A DNA stretch of 64,000 nt from JAAURB01 sp049647265 (GCA_049647265.1 JBARXJ010000053.1:327519-391518); one strand, 5' to 3'. Counted from the first letter of the stretch, positions 1 to 9,680 are shown. Notes: a model not told the origin generated them from the letters alone. A program made the numbers and translations.

Positions 1-2
1 AA

Positions 3-968
3 GTGACTATTTCTTTAAACTCCGAACAAAACTCTAGTTCACAAACCGAGTTTAAAATAGGTTATATTCGCCCCTCAACCGTTGCTGTTAATAAATCCAA
101 ATCAAAAGTTTCTATTTCTCCCGTTCCCTTACCGCCACCTCCGGCTACCTTACCCCCAGCAACCGTAACACCGCCAAATTCTACTCCAAAACCCACACTA
201 AATTTATCAGAAGAAGAAACCCCTTCAGACACTGAAACGATCCCAGTACAACCAGATGAGGAAGTAGAACCCACTGAAGAAAAACAAGCCTCAAAACCAC
301 CCGTTAACTCTGAACAAGCCCCCGCAGAATTGCGTCAATTTGTGACTGATATTGCCCAATTAAATATATTTAAATCTTCAGAAACAGAGACATCCAATGA
401 TAGTTTAAATAATCCTAACAAAGTCATTACTCGGGCAGAATATGCTAGGGCATTAGTCAATGCCAATAATACTTTATATGCAGACCGTCCTGCTAAACAA
501 ATTCGCTTAGGAGTCTCAACAAATAACTCTGTATTTACTGATGTTCCCGCCTCTCATCCAGATTTTGCTGTCATTCAAGGACTGGCTAGGGCGGGGTTAA
601 TTCCCAGTAGTTTATCCGGGGAAAGTACAGCCGTAAAATTCCGCCCTGATGCGCCATTAACCCGAGAAGATTTAATCTTATGGAAAGTGCCATTAGATAC
701 TCGCCAAGCCTTACCCAAAGCCACTGTTGATGCGGTACAAGAACGGTGGGGATTTCAGGATGCAGCTAAAATTAACACCAAAGCCTTACAAGCGGTATTA
801 GCCGATTTTGATAACGGCGATAATGCCAATATTAGGCGGGTATTTGGTTATACGACCCTGTTTCAACCTAAAGAGTCGGTAACGCGGGCTGAAGCGGCTG
901 CTGCCCTATGGTATTTTGGTTTTCAGGGAGACGGGGTATCGGCTGAGGAGGTACAGTCTGGGGAATAG
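3..968 (+). CDS. SLH-domain protein, 5' end cut by the window
   Basis: C-terminal 321 residues of a larger reading frame that is open to the window edge; the GTG at position 3 is probably internal. Residues ~40-100 form a Pro/Thr/Glu-rich linker. The rest contains S-layer-homology-like segments (ITRAEYARALVNA at ~140; FTDVPASHPDFAVIQGLARAGL at ~178, followed by KFRPDAPLTREDLILW; a last VTRAEAAAALWYFGF near residue 293). SLH modules bind peptidoglycan-linked polymer, so the protein is expected at the outer surface or in the periplasm. The N-terminal domain is out of view, so the full function is unknown. A REP-like hairpin region follows and separates it from the convergent exoprotein gene. 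Confidence 0.75.
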   Translation: MTISLNSEQNSSSQTEFKIGYIRPSTVAVNKSKSKVSISPVPLPPPPATLPPATVTPPNSTPKPTLNLSEEETPSDTETIPVQPDEEVEPTEEKQASKPPVNSEQAPAELRQFVTDIAQLNIFKSSETETSNDSLNNPNKVITRAEYARALVNANNTLYADRPAKQIRLGVSTNNSVFTDVPASHPDFAVIQGLARAGLIPSSLSGESTAVKFRPDAPLTREDLILWKVPLDTRQALPKATVDAVQERWGFQDAAKINTKALQAVLADFDNGDNANIRRVFGYTTLFQPKESVTRAEAAAALWYFGFQGDGVSAEEVQSGE

Positions 969-1011
969 GAGTAGGAAATGGTAGACTTCGGAGAATAACC
1001 CCTCTCCAAAC

Positions 1012-1045
1012 CTCTCCCCTAGTAGGAGAGAGGCTTTTAAAGCCT
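1012..1045. repeat. REP-like double hairpin, probable bidirectional terminator
   Basis: CTCTCC at 1012-1017 pairs with GGAGAG at 1025-1030. It is followed at once by AGGCTTT-T-AAAGCCT (1031-1045). It lies between two convergent genes, the usual place for a shared terminator. Related hairpins occur at 1084-1104 and 19425-19445. Confidence 0.6.
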
Positions 1046-1083
1046 AATTCTTAGTTGTTTTTAAAAATGTAGAAGTTCCTGTT

Positions 1084-1104
1084 CCCTCTCCTCGCAGGAG
1101 AGGG
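1084..1104. repeat. REP-like palindrome CCCTCTCCT-N3-AGGAGAGGG, copy 1
   Basis: Perfect 9-bp stem with a 3-nt loop (CGC). The same two arms, with loop ATG, recur at 19425-19445, again between convergent genes and again followed by a GAGAGGTT-type sequence. This is a dispersed palindromic repeat typical of cyanobacterial intergenic DNA; it may also terminate transcription from either side. Confidence 0.7.
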
Positions 1105-1132
1105 CTAGGGAGAGGTTCCAAGCGCCTCATAT

Positions 1133-4057
1133 TTACTCAGATTGACAGTGGGGAAGTTGTGCAGGTTGACGATTAATTGCTGTTTTTGTCGGGTCGTAAC
1201 TGACTAAAATTACATCTCCATTTTCATCTTTTATCCATCCCCGCGCTGGGATAATATCCAGGCTAGAAATAGGTTGATTATGATTAATTTCAGAACTGTT
1301 TTGAGATGTATTTTGAGGTCGTCTCACAACAGGTTCAACTAAATCAACATTAATTTGACTGCCATCACTTTTATCATTAGGATTAACAGCAATACCACCG
1401 CGTCCTGTTACTACAAATGCACTGCTCCCGCGCTGCCGACAGAATTCTGCTGCAATTAAATCATTGGGGTCTGTAACAGCAACTTCTGGAATTTCAGCAG
1501 GTTGAAATATTACAGAAGAATCAATCGTTAAATTTCCTGCTGCACTGATGATACTATCAGTAGACTGAAGAATTCCAATACTCGAATTTACGCTATTAGA
1601 ATCGTTGAAAGGACGAATATTAATATTGCTACCGCCACTCGGACTAAAAGCATTTGTAATAATACCACTACCCCCTAACAACACTAATAAATCGGCATCA
1701 ATTTCAATATTTCCCTCAAAGGTTTGACCGCTTTCGCTTCCGGTTGCCAAAATTCCGCTACGGTTAAGCAAACGAACATCATTAGATTGCAGATTGATGT
1801 TACCACCTTGACCTGTTTCTGAACTAGCGTTGAGAAAAGATTGATTTCTTAAGAAGGTTTCGTTTGCCCCGATATTAATATTTCCAGGAATACCGGAAGA
1901 TTCAGAGTTTACGCTTATTAAAGCGCTGTCACGAATATGTAATTGTTCAGTTGTAATACTAATGTTTCCTGCATTTCCACTTCCTCTTGTAAAAGCTATT
2001 AAACCTTGCGGAAAACCTGCTAATTCAACAGATTCACTCTCTGTTGTGGAAACTCTTAAATCTTCTAAACGACCTCTTAATTCAACAAATTCAAAGGCAT
2101 TAATCTGAATTTGCCCTGCATCGCCACCATTCTTATCAAATGTACCTACTGAAACACTTGCTCCATCCAGAACACCAAGCTGTCTAGTTATAACATTTAC
2201 AGTTCCGGCATCCCCACTGCCAAGCGTAGCAGCAGTAATAAAACTTTGACCACTTAACTCAACTGAATCTGAAGCGTTAATCTCAACTTGACCTGCATTA
2301 CCACTACCCTCGCCTGATGTAGCGACTCCAATCACTGCTCCATCCAGAACACTAAGCTGTCTGGTTGTAATATTTACAGTTCCGGCATCCCCGCTACCAA
2401 GCGTAGCAGCACCGATGCCACTTTGACCACTTAATTCAACTGAATCTGAAGCGTTAATCTCAACTTGACCTGCATTACCACTACTATTCTCTAGCGTACC
2501 TGCTGAAACACTCGACTCTTCTAAAACACTGAGCTGTCTGGTTGTAACATTTACAGTCCCCGCATCTCCGCTACCAAGCGTAGCAGCACGGATAAAACTT
2601 TGACCACTTAATTCAACTGAATCTGAAGCGTTAATCTCAACTTGACCTGCATTACCACTACTATTCTCTAGCGTACCTGCTAAAACGTTTGAGCCCTCCA
2701 AAACACTGAGCTGTTTAGTTATAATACTTATATTTCCTACATCTCCACTTCCGTTAACTATAATTGAGATGCTGCTACCCTGACCGCTCAATTCAACTGA
2801 ATCAGAAGCATTAATCTCAACTTGACCTGTATTACCACTATCCTCACCTGATGTAACGACTGCAATAATTGCTCCATCCAAAACACTGAGCCGTCTGGTC
2901 GTAACATTTACAGTTCCTGCATCTCCGCTGCCAAGCGTAGCAGCATTGATAGTACTTTGACCACTTAACTCAACTGAATTAGAAGCATTAATTTCAATTT
3001 TTCCAGATTTTCCAGCGCCATTTACATTAATAGCATTAGAAATATTACTAACTTCTTCTAAAAAAATGTTATTCTGAGCATTAATATTCACATCTCCAGC
3101 TTGTGCCTCTAGAGAACCTAAACCTACATCTATTCCGGCACGGATAATACTACCGCCTGACATTTCAAAGTTACCTGCATTAATATTAATATCTCCGCCA
3201 TTATCGGCACGAACATTTATTTGTGATTCATTGGTTAATATAATATCTGCTTGTTGAATATTTGTGGGAAACTGAAGAATGGGCGTATTGCTATTCGCCC
3301 CTACGGTGTTGAATTCAACGATTCCCGGTTCTGATAATCCGCCTAATTCAATATTACTGCCGGGAGAAATAGCAACGCCGTTATCAAATAAAACGTCACC
3401 GCCCACTAATGCTAAAGTTTGATTTTGAGGTACATTTAAGCCTTGAGGAATTAGAAAGCCGTTATTATCTCGTAATGGACTACCATCTTCTGTTGTAATT
3501 AAAGCTGCTTGATTGATAATACTTCCTGGATTTTCTCGAAAGTTTAACCCAATGGGAATATTAATCGTTAATAATGGCGGTGCGTCTGGATTGGATGCTG
3601 CAAATTCTACGCTATTTTCAAATAAAATACTATCAGCAGTTGAGGCAAAAAATGATCCGCCTACATCTAATCTGGCATTCGGCCCGAATACAATACCGTT
3701 AGGATTAATTAAAAATAGATTTGCATTGCCTAAAACGCCTAACGTTCCGAAGATATTAGAAATATTACTACCTGTAACTCTTGTCAGAATATTACTAATA
3801 TTTTCAGGATTTGAAAAGTACGCACCGCGTCCATTATCAATATTAAATTCTTGGAAACTATGAAATAAATTAGCTCCTCGAATTGCACCGCCGTCTATTC
3901 TGTCACTGTTGATGTTGTTAATATTAACATTCGGCACAACCACAGAACTTTCGCTACCTAAACTATTATCTGGGATAATTTGAGCCTGAATAGAAATGGT
4001 AGGAAATATTAAGGTTGTTCCCACTACAGCAGTTGAGAAAACAAATTTAGATAGCAT
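1133..4057 (-). CDS. Filamentous haemagglutinin N-terminal (TPS) domain exoprotein
   Basis: 974 residues. A signal peptide (residues 1-25, ending ISIQAQ) leads into a two-partner-secretion domain with the family signatures NPNGIVFGPNARLDVGG and SFFASTADSILF (~115-150). A long beta-helix-like passenger follows. Its middle is a tandem array of five ~59-residue units (177-180 bp), about 2150-3000, with consensus SGDAGTVNVTTRQLSVL and SGNAGQVEINASDSVELSGQ. The C-terminus has the cyanobacterial CRQ...VVTGRGG block and an LDIIPARGWI motif. Export would need a TpsB (ShlB/FhaC-type) pore, which is not in this window. A paralogue lies at 36460-40110. The start is the first ATG before the signal peptide; I see no strong ribosome-binding site. 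The ligand is unknown. Confidence 0.9.
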   Translation of the reverse strand: MLSKFVFSTAVVGTTLIFPTISIQAQIIPDNSLGSESSVVVPNVNINNINSDRIDGGAIRGANLFHSFQEFNIDNGRGAYFSNPENISNILTRVTGSNISNIFGTLGVLGNANLFLINPNGIVFGPNARLDVGGSFFASTADSILFENSVEFAASNPDAPPLLTINIPIGLNFRENPGSIINQAALITTEDGSPLRDNNGFLIPQGLNVPQNQTLALVGGDVLFDNGVAISPGSNIELGGLSEPGIVEFNTVGANSNTPILQFPTNIQQADIILTNESQINVRADNGGDININAGNFEMSGGSIIRAGIDVGLGSLEAQAGDVNINAQNNIFLEEVSNISNAINVNGAGKSGKIEINASNSVELSGQSTINAATLGSGDAGTVNVTTRRLSVLDGAIIAVVTSGEDSGNTGQVEINASDSVELSGQGSSISIIVNGSGDVGNISIITKQLSVLEGSNVLAGTLENSSGNAGQVEINASDSVELSGQSFIRAATLGSGDAGTVNVTTRQLSVLEESSVSAGTLENSSGNAGQVEINASDSVELSGQSGIGAATLGSGDAGTVNITTRQLSVLDGAVIGVATSGEGSGNAGQVEINASDSVELSGQSFITAATLGSGDAGTVNVITRQLGVLDGASVSVGTFDKNGGDAGQIQINAFEFVELRGRLEDLRVSTTESESVELAGFPQGLIAFTRGSGNAGNISITTEQLHIRDSALISVNSESSGIPGNINIGANETFLRNQSFLNASSETGQGGNINLQSNDVRLLNRSGILATGSESGQTFEGNIEIDADLLVLLGGSGIITNAFSPSGGSNINIRPFNDSNSVNSSIGILQSTDSIISAAGNLTIDSSVIFQPAEIPEVAVTDPNDLIAAEFCRQRGSSAFVVTGRGGIAVNPNDKSDGSQINVDLVEPVVRRPQNTSQNSSEINHNQPISSLDIIPARGWIKDENGDVILVSYDPTKTAINRQPAQLPHCQSE
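2150..3000 (-). repeat. Tandem 177-180-bp repeats inside the TPS exoprotein gene
   Basis: The 10-mer aactgaatct starts at 2261, 2438 and 2615, exactly 177 bp apart, and a near-copy starts at 2795 (180 bp on). Long stretches between these points are nearly identical at DNA level, so the duplication is recent or kept alike by recombination. Each unit is 59-60 codons and keeps frame, so copy number can change without breaking the gene. Confidence 0.85.
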
Positions 4058-4258
4058 CTGATAAATTGGAGAAGATTAATTTTATAAAGAATAGAGAATT
4101 TAACTTTTAGTATATTACAATACTGCACAAAAAATATTCATTAATATAAAACAGAGATAGGGAGAACTCATCTATATTAAAATATAATTTATTAACGCGA
4201 TCGCCTGATTGTAGGGAATAGGGATAGGTGCGTCTGTCGGACACACCCTACATAGTAA

Positions 4259-4277
4259 GGGCGCATGCAATGCGCCC
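4259..4277. repeat. Dispersed hairpin GGGCGCAT-N3-ATGCGCCC
   Basis: Perfect 8-bp stem with loop GCA, flanked by cctacatagtaa and cctaccta. A second copy with identical arms and a 4-nt loop is at 34594-34613, also followed by cctaccta. It sits just downstream of ftsW (minus strand) and may act as its terminator; the recurrence marks it as a small dispersed palindrome. Confidence 0.6.
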
Positions 4278-4300
4278 CTACCTAATCTCAAAAATAATAT

Positions 4301-5515
4301 TTATGAACGGGATTTCTCTCTCCTCGATAATCGTTTTCGTCTTGAAGCGGTTTGACTGGCTTCTTTCAAAGTTACCACTTCTGCGGTGTTACTTTCTCGG
4401 GCAACACGAATCAGTAAGGCAGATAACATTAAACTGGCAATCATAGAACTTCCACCATAACTAAATAGGGGTAAAGGTAAACCTGTTGTCGGTAATGCCC
4501 CGGTGGCAACGCCGATATTTAATAATGATTGTCCGACCATTACAACCATCACCCCAATGGCAACAAGTTGATGTTCAATACGGCTTGCTTTGACAGCGAC
4601 TCTGAGGGCAACGCTAGCATAAACTGCGAGTAAAAACAGAAAAGCAATACTGCCAATAAAGCCAAATTCTTCGGCGTAAACTGCAAAAATAAAGTCACTA
4701 TATTGAATCGGAAGATAATATAATTTCTGCTGGGATAAACCTAAACCACTGCCCCAAATTCCCCCAGAACCTACGGCTAATAAACTTTGAATTAACTGAT
4801 AACCATCGTTAAGTGGATCTGCCCAAGGATTGAGAAAGGATAATACCCGGCGTTTTTGATATTCTCGTACACTAATACTAATTGTTGCGGATAATATTCC
4901 GGCGATCGCGGTTCCGCCCAAATAGCTATATGGCAACCCAGATGCTAAGGCAATAAACCAAATTGTCATCCCACATAAAGCGGTTGTACTGAGGTTGGGC
5001 TGCATTAAAATCGACGCTAAAATTAAGGCAAAAATGGATAACCAAATTAAACGGATTTTCCAAGTTAATCGCCGCCATTGTGAAAAGAATCGAGAACTTT
5101 GTAGAATTAAAAAAGGCTTCATCAACTCGGAAGGTTGAATTAGAATTGGCCCTAAAGCAATCCACCGCGTCGCCCCGTTAATTGTGGTTCCGATTCCGGG
5201 AATTAACGTCAGTCCGAGTAGTCCTAATACGATGAATAATCCCAGTCGCGCGACTTGCAAAGCGGAACGAATGGGGGTATTAACAACGGCATTAAAGCCA
5301 ACCATCCCGACAATTGTCCAGATAATTTGTCGTTTAAAGTAATAGAGGCCGTCTCCATGTTCGGCATTGGCAATGGGATAAGAAGCGGAAAACATCACCA
5401 CTAAGCCAATGGATAACCACAGGAAGGTCAACCATCGTAAGAGTCTGGCTTCCATCGACCAAGATTGAACAGATGAATCGAGAAAAGGAATGAAACGTTG
5501 TAAACTCATAGCCAT
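4301..5515 (-). CDS. ftsW: FtsW, septal peptidoglycan glycosyltransferase (SEDS family)
   Basis: 404-residue polytopic inner-membrane protein with about ten hydrophobic helices. SEDS proteins polymerise lipid II at the septum together with a class B PBP. Family marks are GATRWIALGPILIQPSELMKP (~135-155, holding the conserved Pro-Ser-Glu) and PTTGLPLPLFSYGGSS (~345) near the C-terminus. A basic tail (RRKRLSRREK) ends the protein. FtsW and RodA are close relatives; the length and the SYGGSS context favour FtsW, as cyanobacterial FtsW is usually annotated, but RodA is not fully excluded. ATG codons at 5515 and 5509 are both possible starts. The gene stands alone on the minus strand. Confidence 0.85.
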   Translation of the reverse strand: MAMSLQRFIPFLDSSVQSWSMEARLLRWLTFLWLSIGLVVMFSASYPIANAEHGDGLYYFKRQIIWTIVGMVGFNAVVNTPIRSALQVARLGLFIVLGLLGLTLIPGIGTTINGATRWIALGPILIQPSELMKPFLILQSSRFFSQWRRLTWKIRLIWLSIFALILASILMQPNLSTTALCGMTIWFIALASGLPYSYLGGTAIAGILSATISISVREYQKRRVLSFLNPWADPLNDGYQLIQSLLAVGSGGIWGSGLGLSQQKLYYLPIQYSDFIFAVYAEEFGFIGSIAFLFLLAVYASVALRVAVKASRIEHQLVAIGVMVVMVGQSLLNIGVATGALPTTGLPLPLFSYGGSSMIASLMLSALLIRVARESNTAEVVTLKEASQTASRRKRLSRREKSRS

Positions 5516-5580
5516 CCCAATTTGGCACTTAGATTAATAGGGTATACTGTTTTTGGGAATTATGGGGGAGTTATTATTTG

Positions 5581-5605
5581 TTATTGGTTATTGGTCATTG
5601 GTCAT
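5581..5605. repeat. Short heptanucleotide tandem repeat (STRR)
   Basis: Three heptamers TTATTGG, TTATTGG, TCATTGG followed by a partial TCAT. Heptameric STRRs are common between genes in filamentous cyanobacteria. It lies between the sulfotransferase gene and ftsW. Confidence 0.55.
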
Positions 5606-5641
5606 ATGTACTTTTCCCATACCCAAAACCTCTAATAGCAG

Positions 5642-6475
5642 TTAATCAGTTAAAGGATAGTTGAACTGTTGAAATATATTCTTACCTTCGGTTTGTAGGA
5701 ATTGAATTTCTTCAGGGGTTAATACCTGAGGATAATGACGAATGCGATCGCGGGAAATACCTTGATTATATAATAAAGAATTAAAGGATTGAGCGGCATC
5801 TTTGAGTTGGGCATGGGGAACTAAGTTTCGCTGCCAATCTTGTTGTAAGTTGATGGTTTCGAGGGGTAATCCGGTAAATTGGCTTAAGTTTTTGAGGGCA
5901 GCTTGAGGATTTTCGACTAAATATTCATATTTTAAATAACAGATTTTTTGTTTAAATTGTGGGTGCGGATGATTCCAAGCTGAGACATAAGCAGAGAGAT
6001 AAAAGTTTAGATACTCTGAGATATTTCTTTGAGTAAATAAGGGGGTAAGATGACGAGTTTGCGATTGTTTTTGCATCCGTTCTCCCACTTGAATTAAAGA
6101 AGCAATTGTATCTCTGGGGTCGCGAATGGTGATTAAAAACTTGACATCTTCGATTAATTCAAATAGATCGGGAAAATAACGACTCAAAAGTGGATGTTTT
6201 AAAACGGTATGAGTTTTCGTGGGATATTGATGATGAATTTGATTTAAAAAAGCACTCACTTGAGTTATACTAAATTGGCGTAATTCTGCTAAATCTTTAA
6301 AGAAGTATTTTCCTTGACTTTCAAAATCAATTTTACTACTATGATAAGCTTCGGCTAAATGATATAAATATCCAACTTCTCCGATGGCTGGATTCGTTGA
6401 AGAAACAGAACATAAGATATTTTGTAATAAAGTAGTCCCAGAACGCGGGCAACCCCCAATTAAAAAGACTGTCAT
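5642..6475 (-). CDS. PAPS-dependent sulfotransferase family protein
   Basis: About 277 residues from the ATG at 6475. A TTG 114 bp further upstream would add 38 residues, but the family fold starts directly at MTVFLIGGCPRSGTTLLQ, the 5'-phosphosulfate-binding loop, so I prefer the inner ATG. The 3'-phosphate-binding region is FLITIRDPRDTIASLIQ (~130), a typical RDPRD-S motif. Such enzymes move sulfate from PAPS to a hydroxyl or amine of a carbohydrate, peptide or small molecule; the acceptor cannot be read from the sequence. No other sulfur or polysaccharide genes flank it, so it appears to be a free-standing accessory gene. Confidence 0.8.
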   Translation of the reverse strand: MTVFLIGGCPRSGTTLLQNILCSVSSTNPAIGEVGYLYHLAEAYHSSKIDFESQGKYFFKDLAELRQFSITQVSAFLNQIHHQYPTKTHTVLKHPLLSRYFPDLFELIEDVKFLITIRDPRDTIASLIQVGERMQKQSQTRHLTPLFTQRNISEYLNFYLSAYVSAWNHPHPQFKQKICYLKYEYLVENPQAALKNLSQFTGLPLETINLQQDWQRNLVPHAQLKDAAQSFNSLLYNQGISRDRIRHYPQVLTPEEIQFLQTEGKNIFQQFNYPLTD

Positions 6476-6663
6476 TGAAATATTTATAGTTTTTAATTTT
6501 AGTTTAAAATCACAATAAGCCGAGATTAACTTCAGTCTATCTAAAGATAGATTTTTAAGTATTTTTATGATTATACCCTCAATTTCCAAACCCTTGAGTA
6601 AACGATTTGATTAACAAACAGTTACAATAAGAAAAACCACATTAGAATTTCTGGGGAGATCGC

Positions 6664-8316
6664 GTGTTATCAAACTTATCACAGGCGGGTTCTCGCCAAG
6701 CACAAATTGTTGAAGTAGTTTTCCGCAATGGTTGGGACTATATGCGACGGCTACTCAGCGGTGGAAAACCAGGAGAACCCAGTTTACCGCCACCTGCCGT
6801 TCTGCGTAATATTTTAATTGATTTAGGGCCGGTTTATGTGAAGTTAGGACAGCTTTTAAGTACTCGTCCCGACTTACTTTCCAGTTCTTATATTGAAGCT
6901 TTATCAACGTTACAAGAGCAAGTTCCGGTTGTTCCTTGGACGGAGATAGAAATAGTTTTACGTCAACAATATCAGCAGCCTTTAGAAGAGGTTTTTGCAT
7001 TCATTAATACAGAAGCTATTGCCGCAGGTTCTGTTGCTCAAACCTATCGTGCCACCTTAATAAATGGAGAAGATGTGGCGATAAAAGTTCAACGTCCAGG
7101 GATTGAGCGTATTATTGAAAAAGACATTGGTTTATTAAAAACATTAGGGGAATTAGTCGCGCTCACAGACTTCGGTGAAAACTACGATATCGTGAGTTTA
7201 GCCAATGAATTTGGTGCAGCATTAAGAGATGAATTAGATTTTACTAAAGAAGCACGCCATACTGACAAACTGCGGCAAAACTTATCAGAAAGCCGTTGGT
7301 TTGATCCCGAAAAAATCATGGTTCCTCAGGTTTATTGGGACGTGACGACATCTAAAATATTAGTGTTAGAGTGGCTCAATGGTCAGCCGATCTTATCCGC
7401 AAATCTTAAAGGAAAAGATTATCAGGGAGATATTAATGCCGAACGAAAAGATATTAGTAAATTAATCTGTCGTGCTTTTTTTAAACAGTTTTATATTGAT
7501 GGTTTTTTCCATGCCGATCCCCATCCTGGAAATTTATTTTATTTAGAAGATGGTCGAGTGGCTTTACTCGACTGTGGTTTAGTTGGTCGTCTCGATCCAC
7601 AAACCCAGCAAATTTTAACGGAATTACTGTTAGCGGTTGTTAATTTAGACGCTCAACGTTGTACTCAGTTAACCCTAAAAATGGCGGAATATGCTCAGCC
7701 GAAAAGCTTAGCGAGAGTTGAGAATGAATATGCCAAAATGCTCAGAAAATACTATAATCTTAGCTTGTCAGAAATTAAGTTTTCTGAGGTATTTTATGAG
7801 ATCTTAGAATTAGCCAGAAACAACCGCGTTAAATTACCAAGTAATTTAGGTTTATATTCTAAAACTGTCGCCAATTTAGAAGGGGTGGCTCGGACTTTTG
7901 ACCCTCAACTGAATTTACTCGATGAAATTAAACCCTTAATGCGGGATTTATTGCAGCGACAACTCTTAGGAGATGATCCCATTCAAACCCTCTTAAGAAC
8001 CGCATTAGATGTCAAGAGTTTATCTCTACAATCTCCCCGTCAACTCGATCAATTATTAGATCGAATTACCTCAGAAACGATTAAATGGAATATTACCTTA
8101 CGAGAAATTGATCCCTTGCGCCGCAGTCTTGATAATTCGGCAAATCGATTATCATTTAGTATTGTGGTGGGTTCATTAATTATGGGTGCGGCTATTGTGA
8201 CAGCAGGCGCACAATCCTCTCAAATTACTGTGATAAGCAATGGATTGTTTGGTGCAGCCAGTTTCTTAGGGTTATGGTTAATTGTGAGTATTTTACGTTC
8301 GGATCGATTTAAATAG
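6664..8316 (+). CDS. ABC1 (AarF/UbiB-like) atypical kinase
   Basis: 550 residues. The ABC1 KxGQ motif is VYVKLGQLLSTRPDLL (~57), followed by the Ala-rich nucleotide loop AAGSVAQTYRA (~120), AIKVQRPG (~140), DELDFTKEARH (~190), the catalytic FFHADPHPGNL (~283) and the metal-binding LLDCGLVGRL (~300; DCG instead of the usual DFG). Two hydrophobic helices at the C-terminus (~495-545) anchor it in the membrane. UbiB/COQ8 relatives act in isoprenoid-quinone metabolism; in cyanobacteria and plastids ABC1K proteins affect plastoquinone and tocopherol pools. The start is GTG, preceded by GGGGAGA. The substrate is not defined. Confidence 0.9.
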   Translation: MLSNLSQAGSRQAQIVEVVFRNGWDYMRRLLSGGKPGEPSLPPPAVLRNILIDLGPVYVKLGQLLSTRPDLLSSSYIEALSTLQEQVPVVPWTEIEIVLRQQYQQPLEEVFAFINTEAIAAGSVAQTYRATLINGEDVAIKVQRPGIERIIEKDIGLLKTLGELVALTDFGENYDIVSLANEFGAALRDELDFTKEARHTDKLRQNLSESRWFDPEKIMVPQVYWDVTTSKILVLEWLNGQPILSANLKGKDYQGDINAERKDISKLICRAFFKQFYIDGFFHADPHPGNLFYLEDGRVALLDCGLVGRLDPQTQQILTELLLAVVNLDAQRCTQLTLKMAEYAQPKSLARVENEYAKMLRKYYNLSLSEIKFSEVFYEILELARNNRVKLPSNLGLYSKTVANLEGVARTFDPQLNLLDEIKPLMRDLLQRQLLGDDPIQTLLRTALDVKSLSLQSPRQLDQLLDRITSETIKWNITLREIDPLRRSLDNSANRLSFSIVVGSLIMGAAIVTAGAQSSQITVISNGLFGAASFLGLWLIVSILRSDRFK

Positions 8317-8390
8317 CAGAGAGAAAATCATGATTTGACTAAACAAAGAAAAAGAATTATAATTTTCTTCTTTAAAATTAGAATAAAGTC

Positions 8391-9557
8391 ATGAAGTTTA
8401 ATACTTTTGTGCAATCTTTTTCAGACTTAGAACAATGTATTAATGCACCGAATCTATCAGAGATATTACTAGAACCAATTCAGTTGACTCGACAGGGAAC
8501 TTTAACTCAAGCACAGATTGAATCGTTAGCAAAAGCCGCGTTAGAACAGGGATTAAATCCTATATTAGTCTGGGATATTTTAACGCCAGAAACTCAACTA
8601 AATTCCCTAACTCAAGGATTAATGCAATGGGATTTAAGTCCATTTTCTGCCATCCGAGTTTGCGATCCAGGAGTGGCTTGGTGGGTTAAAACTCATCTGC
8701 CTAATTTACCGATTCAATTCATCGTTGAAACCGGAAATCATAACCTAGAAGCGTTACTTGGATGGTGTGAAATTTTTGGGGACAGTTTAAATCGTTTAAT
8801 TTTATCAATTGAACTTCCCGAAGATAAATTAGTAGAATATTGTCAAACTTTACCCGTCAATTGTGAACTCTTAGGAGTCGGGCCAATATTATTGTTTTAT
8901 TCGCCGCGATCGCTACTGTCTTCTCAGATTTCAAGAGATGAAAATCAACAACAAATTCAAGCGACAATCACTTCAGAAGAGAGTGGAAATCGACTGTTTC
9001 CCACCCTAGAAACACCCCAGGGAACCTTTATGTTCCTCGATAAGGATCAGTTTATTCTCGATCAATTAGACGCTTTAGAAGCAGCCGGCTTACACACGAT
9101 TCGTATAGACTTACGACATTTAAACCCAGAGGAAAAGAAAATAGTAAATATTGAAAAAATTTGTCAACAAGCATTAACAAATCCTGCAATCTTAAGGAAA
9201 CAATGGCCGCGTGTGACTCGCGCACCTTTCTTCAAAACAAACCGGACAACGTCAATATTCTCTCGGATGAAGTCAAAATCAAAGCTGGCTGAATATCGTA
9301 ATCAAAATGCAGTGGCTGAAATTTTAACCGGAGAAAGCGGAAATTATGTGGTATTCTATAGCTGGCGTTCTTTTAACATCTCTCAAGTTCACAGATTAAT
9401 TCTACCCACAGGTCAAGAAATTACTATTCCCGAGGATACTATATTTCGTAATATTGACCAAGAAGAAATCAAAACCTGTGAGCCTGAACAAATCTTAATC
9501 ACCTCTTGGATTAAAAAAGCAATGCCGGGTTCTTTACTTTTAACTCATGCTGAATGA
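8391..9557 (+). CDS. Divergent U32-family (UbiV/YhbV-like) protein
   Basis: 388 residues. The first ~230 resemble the U32 TIM-barrel: SFSAIRVCDPGVAWWVK (~90) and CELLGVGPILLFYSPRSLLS (~164), which aligns with the U32 block that normally reads VFVHGxxCxxYSGxC. Here the cysteines expected at that block are absent (FYSPRS), so an Fe-S cluster as in UbiU/UbiV is unlikely. The C-terminal ~100 residues form a beta-rich domain. UbiV-type proteins help oxygen-independent ubiquinone hydroxylation, while other U32 members modify rRNA or act as peptidases; none of these can be assigned. It follows the ABC1 kinase by 74 bp on the same strand, so a shared transcript and quinone-related role are possible but inferred. 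Confidence 0.55.
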   Translation: MKFNTFVQSFSDLEQCINAPNLSEILLEPIQLTRQGTLTQAQIESLAKAALEQGLNPILVWDILTPETQLNSLTQGLMQWDLSPFSAIRVCDPGVAWWVKTHLPNLPIQFIVETGNHNLEALLGWCEIFGDSLNRLILSIELPEDKLVEYCQTLPVNCELLGVGPILLFYSPRSLLSSQISRDENQQQIQATITSEESGNRLFPTLETPQGTFMFLDKDQFILDQLDALEAAGLHTIRIDLRHLNPEEKKIVNIEKICQQALTNPAILRKQWPRVTRAPFFKTNRTTSIFSRMKSKSKLAEYRNQNAVAEILTGESGNYVVFYSWRSFNISQVHRLILPTGQEITIPEDTIFRNIDQEEIKTCEPEQILITSWIKKAMPGSLLLTHAE

Positions 9558-9680
9558 TTCGATTCATAAAGATGATAATTATTTTCATGAACACATAAAA
9601 AACTTAGCCCACAAATTTAAAATTCTGCTAAGATATTAACCTCAACCATTCTACTTACATAATTCAATCAAAGGATAGCT

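Noticed and set aside
2150..3000. Regular repeats as a CRISPR-like array
   Set aside because: The unit is 177 bp, coding and in frame, without spacers.
4496..4508. TGCCC-CGG-TGGCA as a fifth copy of the palindrome
   Set aside because: One arm has a mismatch and it lies inside the ftsW coding region.
6476..6589. 38-residue N-terminal extension of the sulfotransferase
   Set aside because: It uses a TTG start and the fold begins exactly at the inner ATG with the PAPS loop.
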